Shown here one piece after another: positions 38,599-46,617 of a DNA stretch of 64,000 bases. The notes beneath the pieces were generated by a model, which was not told where the DNA came from, did no database searches, and saw only the letters and a program-made list of their open reading frames with translations. The position numbers were made by a program, and so were the translations under genes. How positions within the stretch are numbered: position 1 is the stretch's first letter; each line of letters starts with the position of its first letter. The stretch is from Phytohabitans houttuyneae (GTDB lineage Bacteria > Actinomycetota > Actinomycetes > Mycobacteriales > Micromonosporaceae), in contig NZ_BLPF01000004.1 of the NCBI RefSeq assembly GCF_011764425.1, positions 1,128,001 to 1,192,000 on the forward strand, in the 5' to 3' direction.

Positions 38599-39428
38599 CG
38601 GCGGACCGCCAGGATCATCGTCTTGTCGTCGCCCGAGGTGCCGGCGAACTCCTGCGACAGCAGCTTGCGGGTCAGCTCGTTCGCGTCGTTGGCCGGGTTG
38701 GCGAAGTACCGGAAGTACCCGGTGAAGCTGGCCGGCGCCATCGGCAGCAGGTCCCCGTTCGGACCGTGGTCGTAGTCGAGGAGGCCCTCGATGAGGCCGT
38801 CGGTGCACAGCGCGACCCCGTAGACGGCCGGGTCGTAGAGCACCTCGCGGCGCAGCCATGCCTCCCGCCCGGAGGAGGTCAGAAAGACGGTCTGGCCCGC
38901 GTCGCCGCGGTCGACCGGCGGCGGTACGACGAGGTGGGCGCCGCCGGGGTCGCGGCCGACCACGACGAACCCGTCGCCGACGGACACGCAGCAGAACCAC
39001 GGCGGCGCCATGACCACGGCCAGCACGGTGGTGGCGAACTGGGCGCGGGCCGCCTTGGCGGACGTGCCGCGGGCGACCGCCTGGCGGTTGATGTCCTCGA
39101 CCGCGCTCTCGACCCGCTGGTCGAACCAGGCGACGCAGAGCTCCGTGTAACGGGCGGCCGCCGCGCGCCACTCGTCGGCCGTGCCGGGCAGCCGCCCGCC
39201 GAAGATCTCCTGCCCGGCGTCGGCGGCCGCCTCGACGGCGAAGAGCGCGCCGAGCGCCGAGCGCGGCTGCGAGCCCGCGCCGTCGGCCACCGCCAGCACC
39301 TGCGCGCCGCTGGGCAGCGGCTCGCACTTCATCGCGTCCTGGTTCTGCGCGCCGAGCTTGACGTGGTTGGGCCCGATGGTGGAGGCGGGCACGATCCGCC
39401 ACGTGCCGGCCGAGTTGGGTGCGGCCAT
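38595..39428 (-). CDS. PP2C-family serine/threonine phosphatase (TerY-P triad)
   Basis: A 277-residue PP2C phosphatase. Metal-binding motifs appear in order: NQDAMK (about residue 30), VADGAGSQPRSALGA (about 47-61), VSVGDGFVVV, LCTDGLIEG and GDDKTMILA at the end. It lacks a signal peptide and membrane segment, so it is cytosolic. The start is ATG 39428, overlapping the vWA stop by one base (TGATG); GTG 39431 is equally possible. Together with the vWA and kinase genes it forms the conserved three-gene TerY-P arrangement, probably a reversible phosphorylation switch. Confidence 0.9.
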   Translation of the reverse strand: MAAPNSAGTWRIVPASTIGPNHVKLGAQNQDAMKCEPLPSGAQVLAVADGAGSQPRSALGALFAVEAAADAGQEIFGGRLPGTADEWRAAAARYTELCVAWFDQRVESAVEDINRQAVARGTSAKAARAQFATTVLAVVMAPPWFCCVSVGDGFVVVGRDPGGAHLVVPPPVDRGDAGQTVFLTSSGREAWLRREVLYDPAVYGVALCTDGLIEGLLDYDHGPNGDLLPMAPASFTGYFRYFANPANDANELTRKLLSQEFAGTSGDDKTMILAVRR

Positions 39429-40180
39429 CACTGGTCCTCCAGCCAGCGGCGCATCTTCTCGCTCTCCTCGTGCCGCTGCCGCACGCCCCGGTAGAACGTG
39501 TTGGCGTCGGTGTTGCGGGACGCGTCGCGCAGCTGGCCGATCGACGCCGACATCAGGCGCATGACCTGGGCGAAGTCGACGCCCGACAGGTGGTACGAGG
39601 ACTCCGGTGCCAGCCCGCGCAGCACGTTTTCGTCGTGGCCGTGCACGCCGAGCGCGAAGAAGAGCAGGTGGTTGCCGGCCTCGTGGCTGCGCAGCACCGG
39701 GGCGAGGTCGCGCCAGCGGTCGGTCGGCTGGCCGCTCTCGTCGGTCGGTACCCCGTCGGTGATCAGGTGCATGATCGGCCGGTACGCGAGCGGCACCCCG
39801 CCGGCGCGCAGCGTCTCCTTGCGGGCCGCGATGATCTGCAGCGCGTACTGCAGCGCCTCGACCATCGGGGTCAGCCCGCCCGCCTCGAGCTTCGGCGGGT
39901 TGAAGTCGGTGATCGGCACGAACGGCTCCACGGCCTGGCCACCGCTGCGGCCGGACGGGTCGACCGCCACGACGTGGTCCTTGCCGAAGGTGACCAGCGC
40001 GATCTCGCCGGTGCGCCGCAGGGCGTCGTCGCGCTGGAGCTCGGTGCGCCAGGTCTGTAGGGCGGAGTTCAGCTGGTCGATCGCTCCGTTCTGGGACATC
40101 GAGCCCGAGGTGTCCACCACCAGCGTGAGCAGCAGTCGGCCCTTCGCGGACCGTACGGGGGGCAGCGCGTCGGTTGTCAT
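39428..40180 (-). CDS. von Willebrand factor A protein, TerY-like
   Basis: A 250-residue vWA domain protein with a complete metal-ion-dependent adhesion site: DTSGSMS (Asp23, Ser25, Ser27), a Thr in GGLTPM and Asp in LITDGVPTDE. TerY-type vWA proteins bind partners through the metal site and accompany a PP2C phosphatase and a kinase, exactly as here. The start is ATG 40180, 25 bp after the membrane-protein gene. No signal peptide is present. Confidence 0.9.
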   Translation of the reverse strand: MTTDALPPVRSAKGRLLLTLVVDTSGSMSQNGAIDQLNSALQTWRTELQRDDALRRTGEIALVTFGKDHVVAVDPSGRSGGQAVEPFVPITDFNPPKLEAGGLTPMVEALQYALQIIAARKETLRAGGVPLAYRPIMHLITDGVPTDESGQPTDRWRDLAPVLRSHEAGNHLLFFALGVHGHDENVLRGLAPESSYHLSGVDFAQVMRLMSASIGQLRDASRNTDANTFYRGVRQRHEESEKMRRWLEDQ

Positions 40181-40205
40181 GTACTTCGTCCTTAGCCGGT
40201 GAGGT

Positions 40206-41213
40206 TCAGCGGTGGATCGGCGAAACGGTGAGGGGGTCCGGGTGCCCGCGGTCGACGACCTGGAGCGGCTGTCCCGGCAGGGCGCCGATGCCCGCCGGTT
40301 CGAGTACCGCCCAGACGATGAGGCCGTCGACGTCGACGTAGCCGCCGTCCGGTCCGAAGTGGGTGCGCGCGACGACCTCGTCGCCGCGGCGGGGACGCGA
40401 CGTCGAGGGCGCTGAGGTACCGGGTCCGCTGTGCCGCGGGGCGGGCGCCGGTGGCGGGTCGAACAAGCTGTTGGACGCGGGCCCCGAAGGGGAGGCGGCG
40501 AACCGGCGCTGGCGTTGCGGCGCGGCCGACTCGCGCGGCACGGGCGTCGGGTGGCGCTGCGGCTGGTGGGGGTGACCGGGGTGCGCGTTCAGCGGCACGG
40601 CCGTGCGCTGCGGGCCGTTTCTCTGGCCGTGGCGAGCGGCCCACCAGATGACCAGCGCCGGCGCGAGGAGCAGGCCGACGGTGGCGAGCCCCAGGATGCT
40701 CAGGCCGGTGAGGAACGCGGCCGCCAGGCTGAAGCTGGACCCGGTCGACCGCGTCGTCGTGAAGAGCCCGTTCGCGCCCTCCGGCTTCGGTCCCTTCCCG
40801 TACAGCGAGTCGACGATCATGGCGGGCTCCACATCCGTCGTCTGGCGCACGACCGTGACCTGGTGCTCGAACCGGGCCAGGGTCATGCACAGGGGTGTCT
40901 TGGCCTCGGTCGAGCAGGTGTTGCGCCGCGGCGAGTCGATGACGACAAGCACCGTGTCCCGGCCGCGGCCCTCGGCCGTCGCCTCCTCCAAGGCCGCGAC
41001 GAGCTTGGGGTTTCGCCGCTGGTCCAGGTCGGCGAGCAGCACAGTGGTCTGCTCCTGACCGCCTTGGCCGAGCCCGACCAGAAGGGGAAGGAACACCGCG
41101 GCCACCAAGGCGACGATCGCCAGAATGGTGCCCTTCGGAATGGCCGGTGACTGTCGTTGCTGCATTGTCGCCACGAGCAGACGTTCAACCAGGGCGGATG
41201 CATTGTCCAGCAC
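40206..41213 (-). CDS. Membrane protein with NfeD-like C-terminal domain, first gene of the TerY-P/AAA+ operon
   Basis: A 335-residue protein with membrane helices at about residues 28-49 (ILAIVALVAAVFLPLLVGLG) and 165-192. The region between them (residues 55-160), including two cysteines (NTCSTEAKTPLC) that could form a disulfide, would lie outside the cytoplasm. After the second helix comes a Pro/His/Arg-rich linker. The last 60 residues (DEVVARTHFGPDGGYVDVDG ... LQVVDRGHPDPLTVSP) resemble the OB-like domain of NfeD proteins; this is a judgement by eye. The GTG start at 41213 abuts the stop of a possible small ORF (TAAGTG). Confidence 0.72.
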   Translation of the reverse strand: MLDNASALVERLLVATMQQRQSPAIPKGTILAIVALVAAVFLPLLVGLGQGGQEQTTVLLADLDQRRNPKLVAALEEATAEGRGRDTVLVVIDSPRRNTCSTEAKTPLCMTLARFEHQVTVVRQTTDVEPAMIVDSLYGKGPKPEGANGLFTTTRSTGSSFSLAAAFLTGLSILGLATVGLLLAPALVIWWAARHGQRNGPQRTAVPLNAHPGHPHQPQRHPTPVPRESAAPQRQRRFAASPSGPASNSLFDPPPAPAPRHSGPGTSAPSTSRPRRGDEVVARTHFGPDGGYVDVDGLIVWAVLEPAGIGALPGQPLQVVDRGHPDPLTVSPIHR

Positions 41214-41448
41214 TTAGTGAACATCCGGACAAGCCGCGTTCAGAAAGTCATCGACGTCCTTGATATTTGACGCGTTTCCGCAGGTGAAGGCGGTATTTTG
41301 GCGCTCGGTAAAAAGATTGGGGAAAGCGAATGCGACGGCGTAATCCGCGCGGGTGATTGGCGCTGCGAAATGGATCGTGTAAGCGATTCGGAATGGCTCA
41401 CCCAAATGGTGGACCCCGCTCCGCCGAGCGTCAACTCCCGTTAGGTAC
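41214..41448 (-). other. Low-GC patch with possible short ORF upstream of the TerY-P/AAA+ operon
   Basis: Bases 41214-41440 use A/T-rich codons on the reverse strand (ATC, TTT, GAA, AAT, AAA), unlike every neighbour. A reverse reading frame ending at 41214 encodes FRIAYTIHFAAPITRADYAV ... FLNAACPDVH and stops directly against the next gene (TAAGTG). No start codon has a good ribosome-binding site; TTG near 41412 is possible. It may be a short foreign gene, a remnant, or the promoter/leader of the operon. Confidence 0.4.
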
Positions 41449-41670
41449 TCAGGAGACGCGGCGCACGTCGAAGGCGGGTGAGCCGTCAACCTCCGTCGCA
41501 CCCAGGTACTCCTGGCCGCGCATCCGGCACCAGGCGGGGATGTCGTTTGCCGCCGCCGGGTCGTCCGCGAGCACGCGCACCACCTCGCCGACCTCGACCT
41601 CGGGCAACCGCCGGGCCAGGGCGATCACCGGCAGCGGGCACCGCTGGCCCCGGCAGTCGAGCACGCTCAC
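41449..41670 (-). CDS. TusA-family sulfurtransferase
   Basis: A 73-residue sulfur carrier with the defining N-terminal CPLP motif (LDCRGQRCPLPVIALARRLP; the reactive Cys is the one before PLP). It ends with the AWCRMRGQEYLG segment typical of the fold. The GTG at 41670 overlaps the stop of the cysteine desulfurase gene (GTGA), so it probably accepts persulfide sulfur from that enzyme. The final acceptor, such as tRNA thiolation or cofactor synthesis, is not evident. Confidence 0.9.
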   Translation of the reverse strand: MSVLDCRGQRCPLPVIALARRLPEVEVGEVVRVLADDPAAANDIPAWCRMRGQEYLGATEVDGSPAFDVRRVS

Positions 41671-42779
41671 AACCCCACCACTCCCGCTTCGGCGCGCAGG
41701 TCGGCCACGATGCCGGGCAGCTCCGCGAGGAAGCGGTCCACCTTGGCCGCCGTGCTCTGCCGGTGCAGCGACACCCGGACGTTGCCGTGCGAGAGCACGC
41801 CCATCGCCTCCAGCACGTGGCTCGGGTGCAGCGTGGACGACGTGCATGAGGAGCCCGAGGAGACCGCGAAGCCCTGGCGGTCCAGGGCGTGCAGCAGCGC
41901 CTCGCCGTCCACGTACAGGCAGGAGAACGTCACGAGGTGCGGCAGCCGGGCGTCCGGGTCGCCGACCACCTCCACGTCCGGCACGGTGGCGGCCACCGTG
42001 GTGCGGATGCGGTCGACCAGGGGCGCCAGGCGCGCGGCCTCGGCGGCCTGCTCCGCGGCGACGGCACGCAGGGCGGCCGCGGCGGCGACGATCGCGGGCA
42101 GGTCGCGGCCCGTGTCCCGGCCGCCATCCTGGGGGTACGGCGAGACCCAGCGCGTTCCCTTGCGCACGACCAGGAGCCCGACGCCGGCCGGGCCGCCCCA
42201 CTTGCGGGCGCTCGCGGTGAGCAGGGACCAGCCGTCGGGCACCGGTACCCGCCCGACCGACTGGGCGGCGTCCACATAGAGGGGTACCCCGTGCGCCGCG
42301 CACGCCTCGGCGGCCTCGGCAACCGGCTGCAGCGTGCCCACCTCGTGGCTGGCGCTGATCAGAGCGGCCAGGGCCACACCGCCGCCGCCGACCGCGTCAC
42401 GCCAGGCGTCGAGGTCGAGGCGGCCCAGGCGGTCGACGGGCACGCTCACCCCGCCGTCGGCGGCCGCGTGGAGCACGGCGGAGTGCTCGATCGCCGAGTG
42501 CACGACCGCGGAACCGACCCTGCGTCGACCGATGCGGGCACCGGCGACCGCCAACCGCGCCGCGGCGGTGCCGTCCGGTGCGAAGGCGAGCTCGTCGTCG
42601 CGTACCCCCAGAATCTCGGCGGTCGCGGCCCGGGCCGCGTCGAGAAGCTGGCGTGCCCGGCGGGCCTGCGTGTAGAGCTTGCCGGGGTCGGCCCAGCCGT
42701 CGTCGAGGGCGGCGAGCAGCGCCTGGCGCGCGACCGGGTGCAGCGGCGCGCCCGCCGCCGCGTCAAAGAACGCCTGCAT
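41667..42779 (-). CDS. Cysteine desulfurase (class V aminotransferase)
   Basis: A 370-residue PLP enzyme of the NifS/IscS group that removes sulfur from cysteine. The PLP lysine is in SARKWGGPAGVG, the cofactor-stacking region in YVDAAQSVGR, and the catalytic Cys loop in SSGSSCTSSTLHPSHVL. The start is taken as ATG 42779 (MQAFFDAAAGAPLHP); an ATG 14 codons upstream is less likely. It is divergent from ctaC and co-translated with a TusA-like carrier. Fe-S or tRNA sulfur supply is probable. Confidence 0.9.
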   Translation of the reverse strand: MQAFFDAAAGAPLHPVARQALLAALDDGWADPGKLYTQARRARQLLDAARAATAEILGVRDDELAFAPDGTAAARLAVAGARIGRRRVGSAVVHSAIEHSAVLHAAADGGVSVPVDRLGRLDLDAWRDAVGGGGVALAALISASHEVGTLQPVAEAAEACAAHGVPLYVDAAQSVGRVPVPDGWSLLTASARKWGGPAGVGLLVVRKGTRWVSPYPQDGGRDTGRDLPAIVAAAAALRAVAAEQAAEAARLAPLVDRIRTTVAATVPDVEVVGDPDARLPHLVTFSCLYVDGEALLHALDRQGFAVSSGSSCTSSTLHPSHVLEAMGVLSHGNVRVSLHRQSTAAKVDRFLAELPGIVADLRAEAGVVGL

Positions 42780-42875
42780 GCCAGCGACGCTACCCACCCC
42801 CACGACGTGTAGTAGATGCATGGTCGAGTAATGTGCGGCTTGCTCGCTACGGCACTGCTAGGGAGGCAGGACCAG

Positions 42876-43783
42876 GTGATCGCAAGGGGTGCGCACGGCC
42901 AGACGGGCCGGGTTGGCCGGCTCGCCGGGCTCGGCGCCGGCGCTCTGGCACTGTCCCTGTTGGGGGCTGTGACGTCGGCTCGGCGTTCGATGGGTTCGGC
43001 TGGCCGGAAAACGGCATCACGCCGCAGGCCAACCGGATGTACGACCTGTGGATCGGCTCGGTCATCGCGGCTCTCGCCGTCGGCGCGCTGGTGTGGGGCC
43101 TGATCTTCTGGTGCGTGGTGCGCTACCGCAAGCGGGGCGACCAGCTGCCGGTGCAGACCCGCTACAACATGCCGATGGAGTTCCTCTACACGATCGCTCC
43201 GATCCTGGTCGTGTGCGTGCTCTTCTACTACACGGCGGTCGTGCAGACCGACGTGGACAGGGTCAAGAACGACCCGAACATGGTCACCGTCGAGGTTGTC
43301 GCCTTCAAGTGGAACTGGCAGTTCAACTACCGCGACGGCGCCGGTGAGGACGCCAACACGGTCGCCTCCACGCTCGGCTCGAGCGACGTGATCCCGGTGC
43401 TGGTGCTTCCGACCGGGCGACGCATCCGCTTCGAGGAGACGAGCAAGGACGTCATCCACTCGTTCTGGGTGCCCGAGCTGCTCTTCAAGCGCGACGTCTT
43501 CCCCGGCAACGTGCGCAACGTCTTCGAGGTCGAGAGCATCAACCAGGAAGGGCCGTACGTCGGGCGTTGCGCCGAGCTGTGCGGCACGTACCACTCGATG
43601 ATGAACTTCGAGCTGCGGGTGGTCTCGCCGGACGAGTTCGACCGCTTCTTGCAGGCCAAGCGGGACGGTGCCACGACGCAGGAGGCGCTGACCTCGATCG
43701 GTGAGGAGCCGTTGGCGACGACGACCAAGCCGTTCGACACCAAGCGCACCGTGTCGAACTTCAACCCGTCCGGCGGAGAATGA
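42876..43783 (+). CDS. ctaC: Cytochrome c oxidase subunit II (apparent frameshift near 42965)
   Basis: The CuA-bearing subunit of the aa3 oxidase, about 302 residues when corrected. The GTG at 42876 follows GGGAGG. The N-terminal signal ends in a lipobox LLGGC, but the frame breaks exactly there: one extra G in the run 42963-42967 joins LALSLLGG to CDVGSAFDGFGWPENG. Two membrane helices follow (SVIAALAVGALVWGLIFWCV and a second one near FLYTIAPILVVCVLFYYTAV). The CuA ligands are in FWVPELLF and CAELCGTYHSMM. ctaF lies 9 bp downstream and no subunit I gene is in the window. A broken oxidase subunit is unlikely in an aerobe, which favours a sequence error. Confidence 0.93.
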
Positions 43784-43792
43784 GGCTGCGCG

Positions 43793-44215
43793 ATGAAGAC
43801 TGAGTGGCGGATCTTCGGCATCGTGTCCGCGTTCCTGTTCGTCGCCTGCGCCGTCTACGCCTGGTGGACGTGGTACGACATGGAGCTCGACTGGGTGGGC
43901 ACGGTCGCCCTCCTGCTCTCGGGCCTGCTGACCAGCATGTGCGGCGGCTTCTTCTGGTTTGTCTCCCGCCGCATCGACCCGCGCCCCGAGGACCGGCCCG
44001 ACGCCGAGGTCGCCGAGGGTGCGGGCGAGATCGGCTTCTTCAGCCCGGGCAGCTACTGGCCCTTCGGCCTGGCACTCGCCGCGACGGTGGCCGGCCTCGG
44101 CCTTGTCTTCTGGATGGTCTGGCTGCTGGCGGCCGGCATGATCGCGGTAACCGCCGCGACGTGTGGCCTGCTCTTCGAGTACTACACCGGCACCCGCCGC
44201 ACCGCCGAGCACTAG
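43793..44215 (+). CDS. ctaF: Cytochrome c oxidase subunit IV (actinobacterial type)
   Basis: A 140-residue membrane protein with four hydrophobic helices (about residues 7-28, 35-58, 85-105 and 108-130) and the family's MKTEWRIFG start. In actinobacteria CtaF is an accessory subunit of the aa3 oxidase within the bc1-aa3 supercomplex. It follows ctaC by 9 bp, as in M. tuberculosis Rv2200c-Rv2199c. Start ATG 43793. Confidence 0.93.
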   Translation: MKTEWRIFGIVSAFLFVACAVYAWWTWYDMELDWVGTVALLLSGLLTSMCGGFFWFVSRRIDPRPEDRPDAEVAEGAGEIGFFSPGSYWPFGLALAATVAGLGLVFWMVWLLAAGMIAVTAATCGLLFEYYTGTRRTAEH

Positions 44216-44266
44216 GTTTGCGCGGGCCCGCCGCGTGGCGCGGCGCGGCGGCCCCTCTCTCTCGGC

Positions 44267-44327
44267 GTTGATCAGGGACTTTGTGGGCGGACGCGCCGGG
44301 CGACACGCCAACCAACTCCCTGATCAA
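44267..44327. repeat. Dispersed palindromic repeat, copy 3
   Basis: Left arm GTTGATCAGGGACTTTGT begins at 44267; right arm ACCAACTCCCTGATCAAC ends at 44327. The outer 12 bp pair perfectly and the inner part imperfectly. The loop, read on the reverse strand, has GGCGTGTCG and GGCGCG as in copies 1 and 2. The right arm supplies the TGA stop codon of the neighbouring reverse-strand gene (44324-44326). Confidence 0.8.
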
Positions 44328-45217
44328 CCCGCGGGGCCGGTGCGGGCGGTAAGGGCGGCCAGGCGTTCGGTGGAGATGCATGACACCAGGCAGCGTTCCT
44401 TGGCGTTGCCCATCAGCTGCGCGGTCCACGTCGTGAAGCCGCCGTCGCCGATCTCGTCGCTGCCGGCGGCGATGCGGATGGCGCCCTCGACGTAGTAGCC
44501 GCGGCCGTGCTCGCGATCCGGCAGTTCGGTGACGGGCACCGCGGGTGCCACGGTGTCGCGGACGCGCTCCCGGAGCACCGGGCTGTCGAAAATCGTGAAC
44601 AGCAGGCGGGGCTCGACCTCCGCCGGCAGGACGCTGTGCCAGTAGCGCAGGTGGCGGGTGAGCAGCCGGGCCTGCGTGGTGCCGGAGCCGGTGTCGCGGG
44701 CGCTGGAGACAAGCGCGAATAGCCGGAAGTGCGAGCCGAAGCCGGCCGGGAAGCGCTGGGCCCGCAGCATCCGGTGGCAGGCGGCTACGTGCACCTCGCC
44801 GCCGGCCGGCTGGCTCAGGCGGCGGTGGGCCGCCTCGATGGCGAGTGCGTTCGTGGAGTCGCTGACCACCTCGGCGGTGCGCACGGTCGAGACGATCCTG
44901 TCCTGGCTCTGCGGGGTGACCGCCGCGCAGGTGCCGAGCGGCACGACGGGGGAGAGCTCCACGCCCTCAAAGTCGGCGGGCAGCAGCCGCCACATGCGCG
45001 CCTCCAGGTCGGCCAGCGCGCGCGGGTCGCTGGCCGCCGGGCGCACGAACCGGTCCTCGCGCCAGCGCCGCACGAGGTCGGCCGGGCGTACACGGGAGGC
45101 GCGGGCGCGGGCCACCGACAGCAGCAGCGTCTGCAGGTCGGACGAGGAGAGCCCGGCCAGCGACTCGCGGGTGCCGGCGGGGAGCTGGGACCAGACCCGC
45201 CGTTCAGCGTCGTTCAC
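44324..45217 (-). CDS. Conserved hypothetical protein
   Basis: A 297-residue soluble protein whose function I cannot name. Residues 1-80 are helical (SSSDLQTLLLSVARARASRV, LVRRWREDRFVRP). The middle holds PLGTCAAVTPQSQDRIVST, AEVVSDSTNALAIEAAHRRL and GEVHVAACHRMLRAQRFP. Near residue 180 comes FGSHFRLFALVSSARDTGSG, and the end contains GRGYYVEGAIRIAAG. The even spread of motifs suggests an enzyme with an alpha/beta core. The GTG at 45217 is chosen because upstream sequence in frame is low complexity. Its stop codon is provided by a palindromic repeat. Confidence 0.75.
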   Translation of the reverse strand: MNDAERRVWSQLPAGTRESLAGLSSSDLQTLLLSVARARASRVRPADLVRRWREDRFVRPAASDPRALADLEARMWRLLPADFEGVELSPVVPLGTCAAVTPQSQDRIVSTVRTAEVVSDSTNALAIEAAHRRLSQPAGGEVHVAACHRMLRAQRFPAGFGSHFRLFALVSSARDTGSGTTQARLLTRHLRYWHSVLPAEVEPRLLFTIFDSPVLRERVRDTVAPAVPVTELPDREHGRGYYVEGAIRIAAGSDEIGDGGFTTWTAQLMGNAKERCLVSCISTERLAALTARTGPAG

Positions 45218-45264
45218 ATGGCCACGGTGGCCCGTAAAGCCCTCGGGGGTCCAACCGATATAGG

Positions 45265-45465
45265 TCAGGCGGCGCGGCGCTGCTGTGGCGCTATGGCGCT
45301 GCCCTTGTCGCGTAGCCACACCCGCAGCGTGAACGGTGCGACAACCACCGCGGTGCCGCATCCGGTGCAGAGCAGTTCGGGAAACTCGTCGGCGCTCTCG
45401 TCTTCGGCGGGCAGGGCCTCGAAGGCCATCTCGGCCTGACAGATGGCACAGTGCATCTCTCGCAC
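45265..45465 (-). CDS. Small zinc-ribbon-like protein
   Basis: A 66-residue protein with two CXXC knuckles, CAIC (residues 6-9) and CTGC (about 34-37), separated by an acidic stretch (EDESADEFPE). The C-terminus is basic (QQRRAA). The GTG start at 45465 has GGAGAG at suitable spacing. It lies 122 bp downstream of folD on the same strand. Metal binding is inferred and the function is unknown. Confidence 0.75.
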   Translation of the reverse strand: MREMHCAICQAEMAFEALPAEDESADEFPELLCTGCGTAVVVAPFTLRVWLRDKGSAIAPQQRRAA

Positions 45466-45587
45466 GGGTCTCTCCTCTGCTAGGAAAGCGGGAATTACCC
45501 GGTTGTGGTTCTCACGCTGCCACGACCCGCACGCCAGATGTCGGAAATCCGACCGGCGTGTCGCGCACATGTTCGAACGGCTGCCCC

Positions 45588-46445
45588 TTACGTGCGCTCG
45601 GCGGCCCGTACGGCGTTGCGGAAGAGCATGGCCACCGTCGTGGGGCCGACGCCGCCGACCCGTGGCGTGATCGCGCCGGCCACCTCGGCGCAGGCCTCGT
45701 CGACGTCGGGGAGCAGGCGCCGGCCCGCGTACCGCACGCCGGCTCCGATCACCACGGCGCCGGGCCGCACGTGCTCGGGCTGGATGATGCCGGGCACGCC
45801 GGCCGCCGCGACGAGGATGTCGGCCCGCTGGGTGTACCGGGGCCAGTCCGGCACGCCCGTGTGCACCACCGTGACGGCGGCGTTGGCGGTGGGGCGCTTC
45901 TGGGCGAGCAGCATCGCGAGCGGGCGGCCGAGCGTGGCGCCCCGCCCCAGGATCACCACCTCGCGGCCGGAGACGGGGATCTCGTAGTGGGCGAGCAGCG
46001 CCTCGATGCCCGCCGGCGTGCACGGCAGCGGGCCGGGCAGGCCCACGGCGAGGCGACCCATGTTGAGCGGGTGCATGCCGTCGACGTCCTTGTCCGGGTC
46101 GATGGTCTGCAGCGCCGCGTCGTAGTCCAGGTGGGACGGCACGGGGTACTGGACGAGCAGCCCGTGCACCGCCGGGTCCGCGTTGAAGCCGTCGATGGCC
46201 CGGTGCAGGTCGGCCTGCGTGGCCGTGGCCGGCAGGTGCTCGTGCGGTGAGGCGAAGCCGAGCTCGGCGGCCTGGCGCTGCTTGATGCGGATGTAGCCGG
46301 CGCTGGCGTCGTCGTCCCCGACCAGGATCGTGGCGAGGCTTGGAGTGACGCCGCGCTCGCGCAGGGCGGCGACGCTGGCCGCGGTCTGCGCCATGACGGC
46401 CTCGGCGACGGGTGCGCCGGGCAGCAGACGGGCGGTGGTGGGCAT
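45588..46445 (-). CDS. folD: Bifunctional methylenetetrahydrofolate dehydrogenase/cyclohydrolase
   Basis: FolD interconverts 5,10-methylene- and 10-formyl-tetrahydrofolate for purine and formyl-Met synthesis. The 285-residue length is normal. Visible motifs are AGYIRIKQRQAAELGF (catalytic Lys region, about residues 49-64), VQYPVPSHLD, DPDKDVDGMHPLNMGRL, PCTPAGIEALL and VILGRGATLGRP in the NADP site. Start ATG 46445. A ZTP riboswitch fills most of the upstream leader, so expression should rise when folate limitation raises ZTP. Confidence 0.95.
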   Translation of the reverse strand: MPTTARLLPGAPVAEAVMAQTAASVAALRERGVTPSLATILVGDDDASAGYIRIKQRQAAELGFASPHEHLPATATQADLHRAIDGFNADPAVHGLLVQYPVPSHLDYDAALQTIDPDKDVDGMHPLNMGRLAVGLPGPLPCTPAGIEALLAHYEIPVSGREVVILGRGATLGRPLAMLLAQKRPTANAAVTVVHTGVPDWPRYTQRADILVAAAGVPGIIQPEHVRPGAVVIGAGVRYAGRRLLPDVDEACAEVAGAITPRVGGVGPTTVAMLFRNAVRAAERT

Positions 46446-46454
46446 GCGCGCTCC

Positions 46455-46548
46455 TCGGCGCGGGCACCCAGGCGGTCGGCGCCCGCGACGCCGGCTCCCC
46501 GATGGTTGAGACCCATCCTCGTGCCGCCAGTCGCTGTCCCGACCATCA
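46455..46548 (-). promoter_or_regulatory. ZTP (pfl) riboswitch upstream of folD
   Basis: Read on the reverse strand, the leader contains GGGACAGCGACTGGCG, then CATCGGGGAGC, then GCCGACCGCCTGGGTGCCC just before folD. These match the three conserved blocks of the ZTP riboswitch (GACUGGCG, GGGGAGC and CCGCCUGGGCA). It senses the folate-stress nucleotide Z(T/M)P and in actinobacteria commonly controls folD. The short space to the start codon suggests control of translation initiation or of a late terminator. Confidence 0.82.
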
Positions 46549-46569
46549 TGCCGGACGCGCGAAACGAGA

Positions 46570-46601
46570 AGGCCGCGGCCCGCTGACGCGGACCGCGGCC
46601 T
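46570..46601 (-). terminator. Terminator after qcrB
   Basis: Perfect 9-bp arms AGGCCGCGG (46570-46578) and CCGCGGCCT (46593-46601), followed on the reverse strand by TTCTCGTTTCG. The hairpin is 17 bp past the qcrB stop and upstream of the folD riboswitch. It separates the ctaE-qcrCAB transcript from folD. Confidence 0.7.
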
Positions 46602-46617
46602 CCTGCCGTACGGGTGA

